22,654 nt of DNA from a virus. Of this stretch, positions 14,285 to 21,266 are shown one piece after another. Made by a program: the position numbers and the translations under genes. The notes under the pieces were generated by a model. The model saw nothing but the letters and a program-made list of their open reading frames with translations, made no database searches and had not been told where the DNA came from. The stretch is taken from positions 1 to 22,654 of the IMG/VR virus record IMGVR_UViG_3300034523_000028; one strand, given 5' to 3'. Numbering within the stretch: the stretch's first letter is position 1; each line of letters opens with the position of its first letter.

Positions 14285-14563
14285 ATGCTATTAGATGAAA
14301 TAAAAGAAAATGTTTTAAATTATTCAATTGATAAAGTTGATATTAAACAACTTAATAAATATCATGAATTAGTTTATAATCAAGGAATAGATTTAAAGTG
14401 CCCAATGTGCATAACGGAGGCTTACTTTAGAATTTCAAAGTATTATCGTAAGCACATTAATGGAGATGAATATAAGAGAGTTACTTTATTGAAACTTGCT
14501 TTAGTGGAATTTGAGAAAGAGCAAAATTATGAATTGTGTGATTTTATAAAAAAACGTTTATGA
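14285..14563 (+). CDS. Small protein of unknown function with a CPMC motif
   Basis: 92 residues, first gene of the glycosyltransferase-portal operon. It is helical and charged, with an N-terminal MLLDEIKENVLNYSIDKVDI, then GIDLKCPMCITEAYFRISKY, where the C-x-x-C pair (C39 and C42) could be redox-active or bind metal if other ligands join, and a final helix ending in CDFIKKRL. I do not recognise the family. Its stop overlaps the next gene by 4 bases (ATGA at 14560). Position right after a tail tube gene would fit a tail assembly chaperone, but it lacks a frameshift partner and the sequence gives no support for that. Confidence 0.6.
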   Translation: MLLDEIKENVLNYSIDKVDIKQLNKYHELVYNQGIDLKCPMCITEAYFRISKYYRKHINGDEYKRVTLLKLALVEFEKEQNYELCDFIKKRL

Positions 14564-15207
14564 AAAAAACAATAATAACAAGGTCCCAAAATGAAAAGCT
14601 GTATAAAATTGCTAAATCATTTTTGAGTAGCGAAAACGAATTTATCCAATGTAAGCAGTTCAAAGGATTTGAAGGTGCTGTTAATTATTTAAAATGGATT
14701 TTTGAAACACAAAGCGGATGGGTTGTTAATGTAGATGAAGATTGCTTTATTGTAAATGAAAACCTAATAGACGTTTGTATTAATCAAATGAAGCGAAACG
14801 GGTGGGTATATGCAGGCGTTCCCGATGGAGGTGGATTAATTCCACATCGAAACAAATCTAAGTACACAGCAAACCCTTTTTTTAATATATTTAATGTGGA
14901 TGCCATTAAAGAAAAATATAATAGTTTTAATGATATTATAGACTTTGATCTGATTAAAGAAATAGAAGCTAACTATAATCTTGATGAGCCTTTTGCATGG
15001 CTTTTTTATTGGATGTTTAAAAACTTTTCATCAGCTGAATTTTCTGATATTGATAGCACCGATGGAACGTCTACAATAATAAATGTAAACAAAAAGCCTA
15101 TGCTGATTCACAGTTGGTATAGTAGAATGTACGATAAGGATGCAGACCAAACTGAAAGAATTAATAAATGTATTGAGTGGGCTATAATTCAAAAAATGCA
15201 GCCATGA
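14560..15207 (+). CDS. Putative GT-A glycosyltransferase 1
   Basis: 215 residues. It opens with a basic strand-helix unit (MKKTIITRSQNEKLYKIAKS), then a helix with FEGAVNYLKWIFE, and GWVVNVDEDCFIVNENLI (53-70), where D59-E60-D61 forms a DxD-type metal and sugar-nucleotide site on a hydrophobic strand. Further on, GWVYAGVPDGGGLIPH and a DEPFAWLFYWMF helix are consistent with an acceptor pocket, and the C-terminal HSWYSRMYDKDAD could supply a metal-binding His. This supports a GT-A fold, but I cannot place the CAZy family. It overlaps the gene before (ATGA) and the one after. Acceptor unknown: virion glycan, protein, or host cell-wall sugar. Confidence 0.6.
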   Translation: MKKTIITRSQNEKLYKIAKSFLSSENEFIQCKQFKGFEGAVNYLKWIFETQSGWVVNVDEDCFIVNENLIDVCINQMKRNGWVYAGVPDGGGLIPHRNKSKYTANPFFNIFNVDAIKEKYNSFNDIIDFDLIKEIEANYNLDEPFAWLFYWMFKNFSSAEFSDIDSTDGTSTIINVNKKPMLIHSWYSRMYDKDADQTERINKCIEWAIIQKMQP

Positions 15208-15815
15208 AAATAATAGTACCATACAGAAACAGACCCGAAAATTTAGAAGTATTTTTAAAAGAATATTCAGATTTTGATATACTTATTGTAGAACAAGAGG
15301 AAAGAAAGTTATTTAATCGTGGAAAACTTATGAACATTGGATTTAATGAGTGTAAAGATGATATAGTTTGCTTTCACGATGTGGATTTAATTGCTGAAAA
15401 TAAAGAAATTTACAATCAATATGTTGAGGGTGCAATCCATTTAAGTGGTTTATGTAGTCAATTTAACTATAAAAAACCTTATGCAGATTTATTTGGCGGT
15501 GTAGTTATGTTTGATGCTCTTTCATTTTTAGCTTGTAACGGATTTAGCAATAGCTATTGGGGATGGGGAGGTGAAGATGATGACCTCTACAAACGCACTA
15601 TATTAGCAAACGTAAAAGTAGATATGCAACTAAACAGATATAAGTCTTTAAATCACGAGAAACAGCCCATTACAGCCATGTATGATTCAAATAAGAACAT
15701 ACTTAAGCAAACGGATAAACTGTGGCAAAAAAGCGGTTTAAATTCGATGCGATACGAAATTATAGAACTGCAGAACATATCAGATAATATTCAAAAAATT
15801 AAAGTAAATTTATAA
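15204..15815 (+). CDS. Glycosyltransferase 2, GT7 (galactosyltransferase)-like
   Basis: 203 residues from the ATG at 15204, which overlaps the previous stop as ATGA. An upstream non-ATG start at 15177 would add 9 residues and is less likely. Motifs match the beta-1,4-galactosyltransferase (GT7) family: KIIVPYRNRPENLEVFL at the N-terminus, KLFNRGKLMNIGFNE (36-49), CFHDVDLI (57-63) with a D-V-D metal motif, and WGWGGEDDDLYKR (119-131), the GT7 acceptor/catalytic signature. A YKSLNHEKQP segment follows, with His151 as a possible metal ligand. It probably transfers a sugar from a nucleotide donor to a glycan or glycoprotein. Small, soluble, no membrane segment. Confidence 0.85.
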   Translation: MKIIVPYRNRPENLEVFLKEYSDFDILIVEQEERKLFNRGKLMNIGFNECKDDIVCFHDVDLIAENKEIYNQYVEGAIHLSGLCSQFNYKKPYADLFGGVVMFDALSFLACNGFSNSYWGWGGEDDDLYKRTILANVKVDMQLNRYKSLNHEKQPITAMYDSNKNILKQTDKLWQKSGLNSMRYEIIELQNISDNIQKIKVNL

Positions 15816-15831
15816 CCAAAATAATAATTAT

Positions 15832-16173
15832 ATGAGTGATTTTAAATTATGCAAATGGCAATTAAAAGATGGACTTTCTGAAATTGTTTTTAAAAATGAC
15901 AAAGGCACACGACTGTTAATTAATGAAGATAACATTAATGACGAGCTAGTGAAGATGGCTACCGATAAAGGAAAAGGTCACTGCTTTGTTGAGCGTAAAA
16001 TAGTTGAGTTAAAAAAAAAGCAATTTCAACACCAATACAAGCCTGTTACATCAACCTTAAACGAAGTGCCGACCGAAGAGAGCGATTCATTACCAGCTGT
16101 CGAGAACAAGCGGGTAGACTCTTTACAAGTGGAGAAAAAGAAAAAGGGCAGACCAGCCAAATCAAAAGAATAG
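15832..16173 (+). CDS. Small phage protein with a basic GRPAK tail (0-frame product)
   Basis: 113 residues. Residues 1-63 make a compact N-terminal domain (MSDFKLCKWQLKDGLSEIVF, then LLINEDNINDELVKMATDKG and GHCFVERKIVELKKK). The rest is low-complexity and charged, ending KKKKGRPAKSKE, an AT-hook-like basic tail. I associate this plan ('NxxDE' segment plus 'RGRPK'-type tail) with small proteins near head genes of Bacteroidota phages; function unknown. From 16021 to the stop, this frame overlaps the GT25 reading frame. At residues 61-63 the codons AAA AAA AAG form a slippery site, so residues 1-63 may also start a fusion with the glycosyltransferase. The preceding 16 bases hold no clear ribosome site. 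Confidence 0.75.
   Translation: MSDFKLCKWQLKDGLSEIVFKNDKGTRLLINEDNINDELVKMATDKGKGHCFVERKIVELKKKQFQHQYKPVTSTLNEVPTEESDSLPAVENKRVDSLQVEKKKKGRPAKSKE
16014..16020 (+). promoter_or_regulatory. Candidate -1 programmed frameshift site A AAA AAG
   Basis: The run of nine As (16011-16019) followed by G reads, in the upstream gene's frame, TTA AAA AAA AAG. The last seven bases form A AAA AAG, the E. coli dnaX-type slippery heptamer. A -1 shift continues as GCA ATT TCA into the open frame that encodes GT25. The preceding stop in that frame (TGA, 16005-16007) is upstream of the site, so the shift is productive. I see no strong downstream hairpin or upstream Shine-Dalgarno element. Polymerase slippage on A9 giving A10 would have the same result. 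Confidence 0.6.
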
Positions 16174-16664
16174 AAGCCGTTGATGGACTTAACTTAACAA
16201 GTCCTATACATGGAGTTACTAACTTTGAGTACGCCTGTTTGCAAAGTCATTTAAAAGCTTTGAAATGGGCTAAAAGCACTGGAGCCAAGCATGTAGCTAT
16301 ATTTGAAGATGACATTTTATTTGACAATGGATTTGCGCACAAATTAGAATACTATTTAAAACAAGCCCCCGATAATTTTTGTATCATGTATCTAGGCGGT
16401 TCCTTCGGTCGTAAACCACAACCGATGAACTTAGATTTTACAAAGCAAGTTATGACTTGGGGGGCTTTTGCTTACATTGTAAATTGTGATTATGTAGATG
16501 AATTAATTAATTCAATTTCTATGGCTAAAAAAATAACGGATGCTGTATATATTGACTTTCAAAATAAGTATGTTTGCATCAAGCCTATAAAGAAATTAGT
16601 TACACATCCTAAAGGGTTTAGCACTATAAAAAACAAAGACGTAGATTATAAGCATATAACATGA
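16020..16664 (+). CDS. Glycosyltransferase 3, GT25 family, reached by -1 frameshift from the upstream gene
   Basis: After the slip the frame gives 214 residues. ACYINLKRSADRRERF contains the characteristic GT25 N-terminal 'Y/VINLxRxxDRRERF' sequence. It is followed by IKRIEAVDGLNL, then ACLQSHLKALKWA and HVAIFEDDILF, the GT25 acidic E-D-D motif. Downstream, MYLGGSFGRKP, WGAFAYIVN and a final THPKGFSTI fit the family's C-terminal half. No ATG, GTG or TTG occurs in this frame between the TGA at 16005 and the N-terminal motif. The first usual start, TTG at 16239, would remove the first third of the domain. The predicted fusion with residues 1-63 of the upstream gene has 277 residues, with E159-D160-D161. 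Its stop overlaps the portal start (ATGA at 16661). GT25 enzymes add galactose or glucose to lipopolysaccharide or collagen-type acceptors. Confidence 0.8.
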   Translation, partial: AISTPIQACYINLKRSADRRERFITSCREQAGRLFTSGEKEKGQTSQIKRIEAVDGLNLTSPIHGVTNFEYACLQSHLKALKWAKSTGAKHVAIFEDDILFDNGFAHKLEYYLKQAPDNFCIMYLGGSFGRKPQPMNLDFTKQVMTWGAFAYIVNCDYVDELINSISMAKKITDAVYIDFQNKYVCIKPIKKLVTHPKGFSTIKNKDVDYKHIT

Positions 16665-17812
16665 ATTTAGCAAAAGTTTTTAGAAATCTTTTACCGAAAA
16701 CAAAGGAAAATAATAATGGTGGAAATAGCTATTATAAATTTGGGCACAATGATAATTTACCACTTGAATTAATAGAAGCCATCAACAATAGTGGTGTAGC
16801 TAAAAAATCATTAAAAAAATACAGCGACTATGTACAAGCGGATGGGTTCGTGAGTCCAATAGCTTCAAGTAAAATTGTGAATAATGAAACCAAAGAAACG
16901 GCAGATTTAATACTTAGAAAAATTGCTTTAGCATTTGCTTATTTTAATGGTGCTTTTTTGCACATAAAAAGAAATGGATTGGGATTAGTTGAGGCTATTA
17001 CATTATTTCCAAACCAAAAAATAAGACGTGGTTTAGATGGTAAAAGCTGGCTATACAACCCAACTATCGGAACTGATAAAGTAGAAAAAAACACATGGGT
17101 AAAGTATCAAAACTTTGTAGGCTATCAAGCAACTTTAGAAGATTTACAAGATAATATAATTGAATATGATGGTAATGGCGAAATATATTATTGTAATGAT
17201 GGTAACATATTCGATAGTTCTATTTATTCTTTGCCAGATTATTTAAGTTCAATAGAAGATATAAAAACATCGGCTGAAATATCCAAGATGGATTATGAAG
17301 CCGTTTTAAATGGCTTTGTTTTGGGTGGTGTAATGACCTTTGTAGGTGTTGATAATACTAGCGAAGATGAAAGTGGTCAAACCGAAGAAGATAGAATTTC
17401 GGATGGATTAACTTCATTTACAGGATTAAAGAAAAATTCAGATGGGTTAAGTTCAAGATTTGGTTTGCTTGTAAACTTTGTAAAAACGGCTGAGCAAGTG
17501 CCTACTTATACAGGCTTTGATCCTAAACCAATATTGGAGGCTAGTAATGCTAAAAGAGATATTATAGAACGTGCGGTTTGTAAGCTATGGAGCGTACATC
17601 CTGTGCTATTAGGATATTCTGAAGCGTCTGTATTAGGCAATGATAAAGCCATTCAACAAGCAATGGACATTTTAAAACAATCTGTTAATCCTATTCAACG
17701 AATAATTACTCAAATGTTTATTGACTTTTATGGCAGTTCTATTGACTGGACTATAAGTGAATTTGGAGTTAAAAAATTAATCATAAATACAACTACTGAC
17801 AATGCGCAATAA
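16661..17812 (+). CDS. Portal protein
   Basis: 383 residues, within the range for siphophage portals. It has an N-terminal NSYYKFGHNDNLPLELIEAI, then a helical stretch with LKKYSDYVQADGF, a beta-rich wing (about 90-190), an acidic clip-like segment near 235-250, and the C-terminal AKRDIIERAVCKLWSVHPVL, then LLGYSEASVLGNDKAIQQAM. That last part is a typical portal stem/crown helix region ('H-P-x-L-x-G' plus 'A-x-x-Q-A-M'). Portals form a dodecameric ring at one capsid vertex, where terminase docks. The gene starts inside the stop of GT25 and overlaps the next gene by 11 bases, which couples portal translation to the glycosyltransferase operon. It lies far from terL, which is unusual. Confidence 0.85.
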   Translation: MNLAKVFRNLLPKTKENNNGGNSYYKFGHNDNLPLELIEAINNSGVAKKSLKKYSDYVQADGFVSPIASSKIVNNETKETADLILRKIALAFAYFNGAFLHIKRNGLGLVEAITLFPNQKIRRGLDGKSWLYNPTIGTDKVEKNTWVKYQNFVGYQATLEDLQDNIIEYDGNGEIYYCNDGNIFDSSIYSLPDYLSSIEDIKTSAEISKMDYEAVLNGFVLGGVMTFVGVDNTSEDESGQTEEDRISDGLTSFTGLKKNSDGLSSRFGLLVNFVKTAEQVPTYTGFDPKPILEASNAKRDIIERAVCKLWSVHPVLLGYSEASVLGNDKAIQQAMDILKQSVNPIQRIITQMFIDFYGSSIDWTISEFGVKKLIINTTTDNAQ

Positions 17813-18440
17813 TGATTATCCATTTATTACAATAGTTGACATAAACACTCAATATGGATTTGTTTCTGCTCACACATTTCCATCTATAATTAATCCATTT
17901 ATAATTGATACACAAGAAAGCGATTTAGAGGCTAATTTATGCGCTAATTTAGTAGATGCAATAGAAGTGCAACTAAAACTTAATATAAAGCAGTGGAGTG
18001 CCACTAAAACGTATGCAATAGGAGACAAAGTTTTTTTTGATAATAGTTATTATATAGCAACTTCGGTAAGTACTAATGAAGCGCCTCCAACAAACAAATG
18101 GGAACTATTTGAGCTTATGAATTTTTGGCATCACTACGTTAAAAAGTTCTTGATTAGCGCAACTGTAAAAAATTATTTCCCATTCTTAGGTTCTAATGCA
18201 ACTCAATTTGGGTTAGAGCAATATAATCAAGAAGGATTTCAGCCAGTTAGCGATAAGACTAGAGCTCAAATATTAAATGCAATAACTTCACATAGTGGTC
18301 GTTATTTGACCAAGATAAAAACTTATGGCAAATCAGTTAATTGGACTTTTGATGGTGTTAAATATGAATGTTCAAATGAGTGCGAAGTAGTCAATACTAA
18401 AAGAGGTTTAAACTTTAGAATAATAGGAGCAAATGGATAA
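17802..18440 (+). CDS. Head-tail connector-like protein with a CBM5/12-like insert
   Basis: 212 residues directly after the portal, the usual place for a head-tail adaptor. The N- and C-terminal parts (about 1-62 and 105-212) are helical plus beta and look like one phage structural domain (MRNNDYPFITIVDINTQYGF; TKIKTYGKSVNWTFDGVKYE). Between them, residues 65-104 read WSATKTYAIGDKVFFDNSYY and continue IATSVSTNEAPPTNKWELF. This is the W-x(5)-Y-x-x-G-D-x-V ... P-x-x-x-x-W pattern of chitin/carbohydrate-binding modules of the CBM5/12 type. It overlaps the portal gene by 11 bases and the next gene by 8. The carbohydrate-binding role is inferred from the motif; the module could also serve as a protein-protein contact. 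Confidence 0.6.
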   Translation: MRNNDYPFITIVDINTQYGFVSAHTFPSIINPFIIDTQESDLEANLCANLVDAIEVQLKLNIKQWSATKTYAIGDKVFFDNSYYIATSVSTNEAPPTNKWELFELMNFWHHYVKKFLISATVKNYFPFLGSNATQFGLEQYNQEGFQPVSDKTRAQILNAITSHSGRYLTKIKTYGKSVNWTFDGVKYECSNECEVVNTKRGLNFRIIGANG

Positions 18441-18774
18441 AATACCTAAAAATACAGACCAATTAGTTACACTTAATCTTAATATAGATGGGGTTGTAAT
18501 TGACTATTCAGATGTAATAGATTTGCAAGTTATATTTTACCAAAAAAAAGACGATGTTTTGAGTTTTAAAAGTTTTGCAAACAATGAAGTTGATTTTGTA
18601 GGTAGCCCACCAACGCAAGCCGTAACAACTTTAAACAGACAATCAATTAACAAAGTACCTAATGGTCGTTTATATTGTCAAGTTGATGTTTACCTAACAA
18701 ACCCTGACTTTATAGATGGTAAAAAATTAACTATGACTGATATTTTAATTGGAGAATTAATAGACGTAGCATGA
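18433..18774 (+). CDS. Small beta-rich structural protein, role unknown
   Basis: 113 residues. Alternating hydrophobic strands dominate (LVTLNLNIDGVVIDYSDVID, DLQVIFYQKKDDVLSFKSF, RLYCQVDVYLTNPDF). This recalls the N-terminal beta domains of baseplate or fibre-attachment proteins such as BppU-type modules, but no diagnostic motif is present. Overlaps of 8 bases before and 4 bases after (ATGA) tie it to the connector gene and to the large tail fibre. It may be the adaptor that anchors the fibre, an inference from position. Confidence 0.5.
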   Translation: MDKIPKNTDQLVTLNLNIDGVVIDYSDVIDLQVIFYQKKDDVLSFKSFANNEVDFVGSPPTQAVTTLNRQSINKVPNGRLYCQVDVYLTNPDFIDGKKLTMTDILIGELIDVA

Positions 18775-20927
18775 TAGTTATAGATATAGACTTCACGACA
18801 AAACAAATAAGTGCAACTACGACAAATGATTTAACTTTAGGTACTGGAGGCGGTGGCGCAGGCGGTGGTGTAGAATCAGTAACAGGTGATTTAGTTAATA
18901 ATACAGACCCACTTAATCCGATAGTCAACACTCCTAGCCTAAATGAAGTGCTTGCGGAAAATAATGAAACAGATGGTGAGGATATTTTAATTACCGATGG
19001 CGATAAAATACTTTTAGACAACGGGGCTAATTTAAAAAAGGGTACAACCGATGCTGGGCTTGGAGGATCTAAAGGTATAGCATTAAGGTGTGCAGTTGAT
19101 TATGAATTAAAATGGGAGGCAGGTCGATTATACGTTATGGGTGGTGATGGCTTTACTATTCGAGAGGTCTCGCATAACTTCACAACTACACCAACTGTAA
19201 ATGATGACAATACTAAAGGATTTATAATCGGTTCAAGATGGATATTAGACGATGGCACTACTTATGAATGTACGGATGCAAGTTTAGGAACAGCGGTTTG
19301 GGTTGCAATTACAGCAGGCACAGTGACCTCAGTAGGTTTAACTATGCCAAGTGCATTTACGGTTGCAAATAGTCCTATAACTTCAAGTGGCGATATAGCG
19401 GTTACAGGTGCAGGATTAGTTAGTCAATATGTAAGAGGTGATGGAAGCCTTGCTAACTTCCCAGCGTCAACAGGTGGAGGGGCTTCACAATCATTTTATT
19501 TGAATGGTTCGGTAAGTCAGGGTACTTTTGGCGGAGTTGCATTTAAAGAAATGGATAGAGTACCAATTTTAGGCGCAGGAACTGATTTTACTATAAACAC
19601 AAACGGATATATTCAATCATTTATAACCGATGCAAATGTCCCAAACTTATTAGAGATACCAGCGGGAAATTGGAACTTTGAAACCTATTTTAGCGCATCA
19701 AGTGGAGGCGGTTCGCCTTCATTTTATCTTGAATTATACAAATGGAACGGAACGACATTATCTTTAATTGCGTCTAATTCAGCAACCCCTGAGGGCATCA
19801 CTGGAGGTACAGCAATAGATTTATATATAAGTGCTTTAGCAGTTCCACAAACAGCATTATTAGCAACCGATAGGCTAGCAATTAGGATATACGTAAACAA
19901 TAGCGGTCGCACGATTACACTCCATACGGAAAACAATCGCTTATGCCAAGTTATTACTACATTTTCAACTGGGATTACGGCTTTAAATGGATTAACTGAC
20001 CAAGTTCAAAATTTATCAGTAGGTACAAGCGGAACTGATTTTGCAATTAGTTCAGCAACAGGAACGCATACATTTAATTTACCAACTGCAAGCGCAGCAA
20101 ACAGAGGGGCTTTAAGTAGCGCAGATTGGACTACTTTTAATGGTAAACAAGATACTTTAGTAAGTGGTACTAATATTAGAACTGTTAACGGAAATACATT
20201 ATTAGGAAGCACAGATTTAGTAATAAGTGCATCACCATCTGGATTAACTGGTCAAATTCAATTTAACAATGGAGGGGCGTTTGGAGCTGATTCTAATTTA
20301 TTTTGGGATAATACCAATAAGAGATTAGGAATAGGAGCAACACCTGCAAGTACAGTAAGACTTGATGTAAGAGCACAGGGTAATTTATCCACTGATATTC
20401 CATTTAGAATTAGGAATGTTTTTAATAATGATGATATAGTTACAGTTCAAGCTACTGGTAGAGTTTTTTTTAGAACAAATAATTACGCATTTGATTTCTT
20501 TATAAGTGGTGGTAGTGGTGGTTGCTATTTAAACGCACATAACGGAGTTCTTTTTTTAAATGCTAATTCAACAACAGACTCACAGCTAGTTGTGAGGAGC
20601 AGTAGTGGTAATAAATGTGTAGATATTGGAGGCACTGGACTTGGAACTGGAACAAATAAGTTAGCTTTTTTAAACGGAACAGCTCCATCCACAAACTTAA
20701 CTGATGCTTTTCAGCAATACTCAGCCGACATTGTAGCAGGAAATGCTGCGCCACATTTCAGAACAGAGAATGGGAATGTTATAAAATTATATAGAGAAAC
20801 AACAGCAGTTGTTGCAGGAGCGTTTGTTGCTAATACCTCAGCAATAGTAGACGATTCAGCAACTTATGGAGGTTACACAATGGGGCAAGTAGTGGCGGCG
20901 TTAAAAGCACAAGGATTATTAGCATAA
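18771..20927 (+). CDS. Tail fibre protein (mosaic, probable receptor-binding)
   Basis: 718 residues. After a short N-terminal segment (1-20) comes a Gly hinge, GTGGGGAGGG (24-33), then repeated fibre modules: TVTSVGLTMPSAFTVANSPI (184-203) with YVRGDGSLANFP, later ALNGLTDQVQNLSVGTSG and ANRGALSSADWTTFNGK, and GQIQFNNGGAFGADSNLFWD with RLGIGATPASTVRLDV. These are modules that recur in phage and prophage fibres of many bacteria, so this gene looks assembled by exchange. It ends YTMGQVVAALKAQGLLA, a tail I associate with such fibres. No C-terminal peptidase chaperone motif is visible. It probably forms a trimer that binds a host surface polymer. Confidence 0.8.
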   Translation: MIVIDIDFTTKQISATTTNDLTLGTGGGGAGGGVESVTGDLVNNTDPLNPIVNTPSLNEVLAENNETDGEDILITDGDKILLDNGANLKKGTTDAGLGGSKGIALRCAVDYELKWEAGRLYVMGGDGFTIREVSHNFTTTPTVNDDNTKGFIIGSRWILDDGTTYECTDASLGTAVWVAITAGTVTSVGLTMPSAFTVANSPITSSGDIAVTGAGLVSQYVRGDGSLANFPASTGGGASQSFYLNGSVSQGTFGGVAFKEMDRVPILGAGTDFTINTNGYIQSFITDANVPNLLEIPAGNWNFETYFSASSGGGSPSFYLELYKWNGTTLSLIASNSATPEGITGGTAIDLYISALAVPQTALLATDRLAIRIYVNNSGRTITLHTENNRLCQVITTFSTGITALNGLTDQVQNLSVGTSGTDFAISSATGTHTFNLPTASAANRGALSSADWTTFNGKQDTLVSGTNIRTVNGNTLLGSTDLVISASPSGLTGQIQFNNGGAFGADSNLFWDNTNKRLGIGATPASTVRLDVRAQGNLSTDIPFRIRNVFNNDDIVTVQATGRVFFRTNNYAFDFFISGGSGGCYLNAHNGVLFLNANSTTDSQLVVRSSSGNKCVDIGGTGLGTGTNKLAFLNGTAPSTNLTDAFQQYSADIVAGNAAPHFRTENGNVIKLYRETTAVVAGAFVANTSAIVDDSATYGGYTMGQVVAALKAQGLLA

Positions 20928-20946
20928 AAAATATTAAATAAAAATC

Positions 20947-21261
20947 ATGGGATTAATTATTAAAGCAACAGAGGAAAAAAAGATTATAATTACAGGTACT
21001 GAAATTGAAGTGCCAAGTGTTTACGGAAGAATCGAATTTGCAGGAAGGGCAGACGGTAAAACTTTAGAGATAGCAGTTGCAACCTATGCTAGTAAATCGG
21101 CATTTGAAAGTAAAGCAAGTGCATTGTCTACAAATGTTCAGCAAGGTAGCTTTACTGTAGAGTTGAAAAAAGGAGAGTTACAAAGTATTGAAACATCTTT
21201 AGAATATGGTAAACAAGCATACGAGCAGTTAGGCTATACAGTTGAAATAAATTTAAAATAA
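20947..21261 (+). CDS. Small protein after the tail fibre, possible fibre accessory
   Basis: 104 residues, beta-rich at the start (MGLIIKATEEKKIIITGTEI, then VYGRIEFAGRADGKTLEIAV) and helical at the end (LQSIETSLEYGKQAYEQLGY). The position 19 bases after the fibre suggests a fibre assembly or tip partner. No known family is recognised. The leader AAAATATTAAATAAAAATC is A/T-rich without a Shine-Dalgarno element. Confidence 0.6.
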   Translation: MGLIIKATEEKKIIITGTEIEVPSVYGRIEFAGRADGKTLEIAVATYASKSAFESKASALSTNVQQGSFTVELKKGELQSIETSLEYGKQAYEQLGYTVEINLK

Positions 21262-21266
21262 CAATA

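Noticed and set aside
15177-15203. Upstream start for the GT7-like gene
   Set aside because: The ATG at 15204 overlaps the previous stop as ATGA and begins directly at the family's first strand (MKIIVPYRNRP).
16239-16664. GT25 gene starting at the TTG at 16239
   Set aside because: It would discard the conserved N-terminal GT25 motif and the EAVDG segment encoded upstream in the same frame.
18731-19021. Reverse-strand open frame across the fibre start
   Set aside because: It is a mirror of the Gly/Thr-rich fibre N-terminus; its proline and serine runs are the complement of the Gly hinge.
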